A DNA stretch of 7,873 bases from Candidatus Thorarchaeota archaeon MP11T_1. Lineage in GTDB: Archaea > Asgardarchaeota > Thorarchaeia > Thorarchaeales > Thorarchaeaceae. The notes below the pieces were generated by a model, which saw only the letters and a program-made list of their open reading frames with translations, did no database searches and had not been told where the DNA came from. The stretch covers positions 1 to 7,873 of the forward strand of contig PJET01000192.1 of NCBI GenBank assembly GCA_002825515.1, read 5' to 3'. Positions 6,173 to 7,873 of this stretch are shown piece after piece. The position numbers and the translations under genes are program-made. The number at the start of each line of letters is the position of its first letter. Positions within the stretch are counted from its first letter, which is position 1.

Positions 6173-7510
6173 ATGAGAATTAGAGATGTCGTAATTGGTG
6201 CAAATGCAAGCATGTACTACAAGCTTAACTTTCGAAAAATCAAAGGAGTTTACTATCCTCGCTCTGAACAAGAAGTAATCGCGGCAATAAAACATGCACA
6301 TAGTAATGGACTCACCGTTACCCCTAAGGGCGGAGGATCAGGTCTTAGCGGAGCATGCACGGGTGGTAATGAAGAACGCTTGATGATCAGTAGTCTCCAG
6401 ATGAAAGAGGTGTTATCTGTATCAAAGGACCAAGGATACATAGATGTACAACCAGGAATAACACCTGACAAGATAAATGAGTTCTTAGCACCGATGGGAA
6501 TGCGGTTCTATATTGCGCCTAGCAGTCGAGATATTGCTACAGTTGGAGGGATTCTATCAACAGATGGTGGAGGAAATGATACCTGGGTTCATGGCACCAT
6601 GCGAGATAGAACACTTCGTGTGAAGATGGTTTTGCATGATGGGCGACTTTTGACTATCGATGATAAAGGTGTCAAGAGTAATGACCTTGAGCTAGAGGCA
6701 CAGCTGAATAAGATTGGTATGTCAATTCATGATATTGCGAGTTCTCATGGAACACTTGGGTTCATTACTGAGATGCGATTGTCGATTGGTCCAGTTATAA
6801 AAGAAACTCTAATCGGGGGTCTCGCTGAGTTTGAGGAGTGCAACGCACTTGGTCGCGCCTTATTTGAGATGATCGAGAGAAAGAGCCCGGTAAGATATGG
6901 AGAGGCAATAACCTCAGCTCATGTTGATGTCAGAGAAGACTTCAATCCGCCATTACTGATTATTGACTTTCCCGCAGACTATGAATCAGAGATGAAAGAC
7001 ATCATGGACTACAAGCCTCTCGACAAGCAGGGGCTTGCTAGAATGAAAGACATCAGACTAAAATTACCTAAGAGAAATCCAAAGGTTGGAATTCAGGTTG
7101 CGCTCTTTGAAGGATATGGATTCCATGGTGATAGTTTGATTCATCTCCAGGATCGTCTTGACATGGTGAACGCACTTCTAATCAACCATGGAATGACGCC
7201 CTTTGCCAAGTATGGACATGGTCCAAGTAAATGGTATCTGGGTGACAATACGCCTACATATGGACTGATACTACACTCTAGGGAGATTAAACCAGAGGAT
7301 AAGAAAGGATCAGAGATGCTCGATACAGTCCTCGCTATAGTTGACTTATGCGATGCCAATGGAATAACACCAAAACCTGAACACAAATGGCCATACTCTG
7401 ACGAGATTAAGAAAAAGAGACTTGAAGAAATCAGAGAAATAATTGGACGAGGATTCAATCCCTTCTTACTCTCTCAGGAGTGCAACGAGGTTCTTGGGTC
7501 AATGGTTTAG
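6173..7510 (+). CDS. GlcD-like FAD-binding oxidoreductase (PCMH/VAO family), putative 2-hydroxyacid dehydrogenase
   Basis: 445 residues, slightly shorter than typical GlcD proteins. The N-terminal FAD domain is clear: YPRSEQEVIAAIKHA (28-42), the pyrophosphate loop PKGGGSGLSGACTGG (51-65), APSSRDIATVGGILSTDGGG (115-134) and SHGTLGFITEMRL (191-203). The C-terminal half resembles the FAD-oxidase C domain in layout. However, the usual HxGDGNxH is replaced by HGPSKWYL (349-356), and the usual EHGIG by EHKWP (403-407). The first His and the Glu may remain as ligands; the second His is a Leu. The partner Fe-S gene ends on the base before this ATG, so the products very probably form one complex that oxidises a 2-hydroxyacid such as D-lactate or glycolate. 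The altered site makes the substrate uncertain. No clear terminator follows. Confidence 0.92.
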   Translation: MRIRDVVIGANASMYYKLNFRKIKGVYYPRSEQEVIAAIKHAHSNGLTVTPKGGGSGLSGACTGGNEERLMISSLQMKEVLSVSKDQGYIDVQPGITPDKINEFLAPMGMRFYIAPSSRDIATVGGILSTDGGGNDTWVHGTMRDRTLRVKMVLHDGRLLTIDDKGVKSNDLELEAQLNKIGMSIHDIASSHGTLGFITEMRLSIGPVIKETLIGGLAEFEECNALGRALFEMIERKSPVRYGEAITSAHVDVREDFNPPLLIIDFPADYESEMKDIMDYKPLDKQGLARMKDIRLKLPKRNPKVGIQVALFEGYGFHGDSLIHLQDRLDMVNALLINHGMTPFAKYGHGPSKWYLGDNTPTYGLILHSREIKPEDKKGSEMLDTVLAIVDLCDANGITPKPEHKWPYSDEIKKKRLEEIREIIGRGFNPFLLSQECNEVLGSMV

Positions 7511-7557
7511 AACCTGGTTTAAGAAAATATTGTAATCAATTCATCAAGATCTAGGTG

Positions 7558-7574
7558 CTTGTGTTATACACAAG
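7558..7574. repeat. Perfect 7-bp inverted repeat with 3-base centre
   Basis: CTTGTGT and ACACAAG flank TAT, making a 17-base dyad 47 bases after the FAD oxidase stop. No T-run follows, so it is a poor terminator. It lies about 30 bases upstream of a TATA-like box and could be a protein-binding site or an RNA 3' stem. Confidence 0.6.
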
Positions 7575-7602
7575 AATAGTACAGCAAGAAATCGGTGTGT
7601 TC

Positions 7603-7610
7603 CTATATAC
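7603..7610 (+). promoter_or_regulatory. TATA-like box enclosed by a 7-bp inverted repeat
   Basis: CTATATAC fits an archaeal TATA box and would start RNA near 7632. It is framed by CAAGAAA (7585-7591) and TTTCTTG (7612-7618), perfect inverted copies. No clear gene follows, so it may drive a small RNA or a short ORF, or be inactive. Confidence 0.35.
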
Positions 7611-7669
7611 GTTTCTTGACTGATACTCAATCTGTGTATCGTAGGGTTCTATCGGACTATCAAAAGAGA

Positions 7670-7753
7670 ATGACAACTAGTTCACCATGCTTTTCTGAAA
7701 ATGAAAATAGTAGATGTCTTATTATTAGCGTAGTTTTTTGCTCTATCCTGTGA
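7670..7753 (+). CDS. Possible 27-codon small ORF, low confidence
   Basis: An ATG at 7670 opens a 27-residue frame ending in TGA at 7751-7753. The start MTTSSPCFSENENSR is polar, and the tail CLIISVVFCSIL is hydrophobic, like a short tail anchor. It lies about 38 bases after the RNA start predicted from the TATA-like box at 7603. There is only AAAAGAGA directly before the ATG, too close for a good ribosome site. A frame of this length arises easily by chance. I list it only because the stretch otherwise has no gene. Confidence 0.15.
   Translation: MTTSSPCFSENENSRCLIISVVFCSIL
7734..7739 (+). terminator. T6 run, possible archaeal terminator
   Basis: Six consecutive Ts without a strong hairpin before them. 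T-runs alone can end transcription in archaea. An RNA from the TATA-like box at 7603 would end here after about 105 bases. It could equally be meaningless. Confidence 0.25.
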
Positions 7754-7756
7754 CAA

Positions 7757-7868
7757 AAAGTGTATAGATGGCTACCCACTTCCAGCTCAAGGGTTTGAAA
7801 GCTGTTCAGCAAGGAAAGCTGCAACAGCACTCAATTCAAAGGGCCAAGCGTATCTGAAAGACACTCTT
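7757..7868 (+). ncRNA. Foldable segment, candidate structured RNA or imperfect palindromic element
   Basis: Nested pairings seen by hand are 7759-7763 with 7861-7865 (5 bp), 7765-7772 with 7848-7856 (8 bp with two wobbles and one bulge), and 7794-7799 with 7835-7840 (6 bp). An apical hairpin pairs 7801-7810 with 7818-7828 (10 bp, one bulged C, AAGGAAA loop). A competing hairpin at 7783-7804 (8 bp, GGGT loop, AA bulge) uses the same GCTG as the apical stem, so the two exclude each other. No known RNA family is recognised, and random sequence can also fold well. The strand is not determined. Confidence 0.25.
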
Positions 7869-7873
7869 GAATG

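Larger units (their letters stand above)
7511..7873. other. Intergenic stretch of 363 bases without a recognisable gene
   Basis: No long ORF with a plausible start was found in any frame. What it holds: a 17-base dyad at 7558-7574, a TATA-like box at 7603-7610 flanked by an inverted repeat, a possible 27-codon ORF at 7670-7753, a T6 run at 7734-7739, and a segment at 7757-7868 that can fold extensively. No tRNA or known RNA family was recognised. One plus-strand frame stays open from 7734 to the edge (46 codons) but has no ATG, GTG or TTG start in frame. The window's last three bases are ATG, which might begin a gene outside. Confidence 0.7.

Noticed and set aside
7511..7873. tRNA gene or C/D-box guide RNA in the last intergenic stretch
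   Set aside because: No T-loop motif or acceptor-stem arrangement of a tRNA was found, and the CTGA and ATGA motifs present are not spaced as C and D boxes.
1..7873. CRISPR array, transposon ends or integration site
   Set aside because: No regularly spaced repeats, transposase frame or terminal repeats with target duplications were seen; GAAAGCTG at 7797 and 7814 is only a short pair explained by the local hairpins.

Overview
The window most likely comes from an archaeon. Promoters are of the TATA-box type (for example TTTATAA at 1566-1572). Several starts have Shine-Dalgarno sites, one gene uses a TTG start, and the gene set (PrxQ-type peroxiredoxins, a thiazole-oxidase-like flavoenzyme, a short malic enzyme without a phosphotransacetylase tail, and a CCG-domain Fe-S protein with a FAD-linked oxidase) is common in archaea. 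The moderate GC content and overall style would fit an Asgard-type lineage, but that is a guess. No rRNA, tRNA, insertion sequence or CRISPR array was seen.

Layout. Positions 1-1487 (minus strand) hold two overlapping genes for related four-helix membrane proteins of unknown function; the second runs off the left edge. A 142-base divergent intergenic region (1488-1629) carries promoters in both directions. Positions 1630-2597 (plus) hold two tandem peroxiredoxin genes about 58% identical by hand alignment. A SagB/ThcOx-like nitroreductase (2600-3430, minus) converges on them with a 2-base gap. A malic enzyme gene (3514-4872, plus) ends at a clear hairpin plus T-rich terminator. A 193-base promoter region with three inverted repeats precedes a two-gene operon (5066-7510, plus): a GlcF/HdrD-like Fe-S protein with two 4Fe-4S sites and two CCG domains, and a GlcD-like FAD-binding oxidoreductase. 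The last 363 bases hold no recognisable gene. They contain several dyads, a TATA-like box, a T6 run, a possible 27-codon ORF and a foldable segment.

How the genes fit together. The peroxiredoxins would detoxify hydrogen peroxide and organic peroxides with thioredoxin-like reductants. Malic enzyme interconverts malate with pyruvate and CO2. The FAD/Fe-S pair probably oxidises a 2-hydroxyacid (D-lactate, glycolate or similar) and passes electrons through Fe-S clusters to an acceptor not encoded here. The FAD subunit has lost much of the usual C-terminal metal-site signature, so its substrate is uncertain. A shared pyruvate/2-hydroxyacid theme is plausible, but the malic enzyme and the oxidase pair are separate transcription units.
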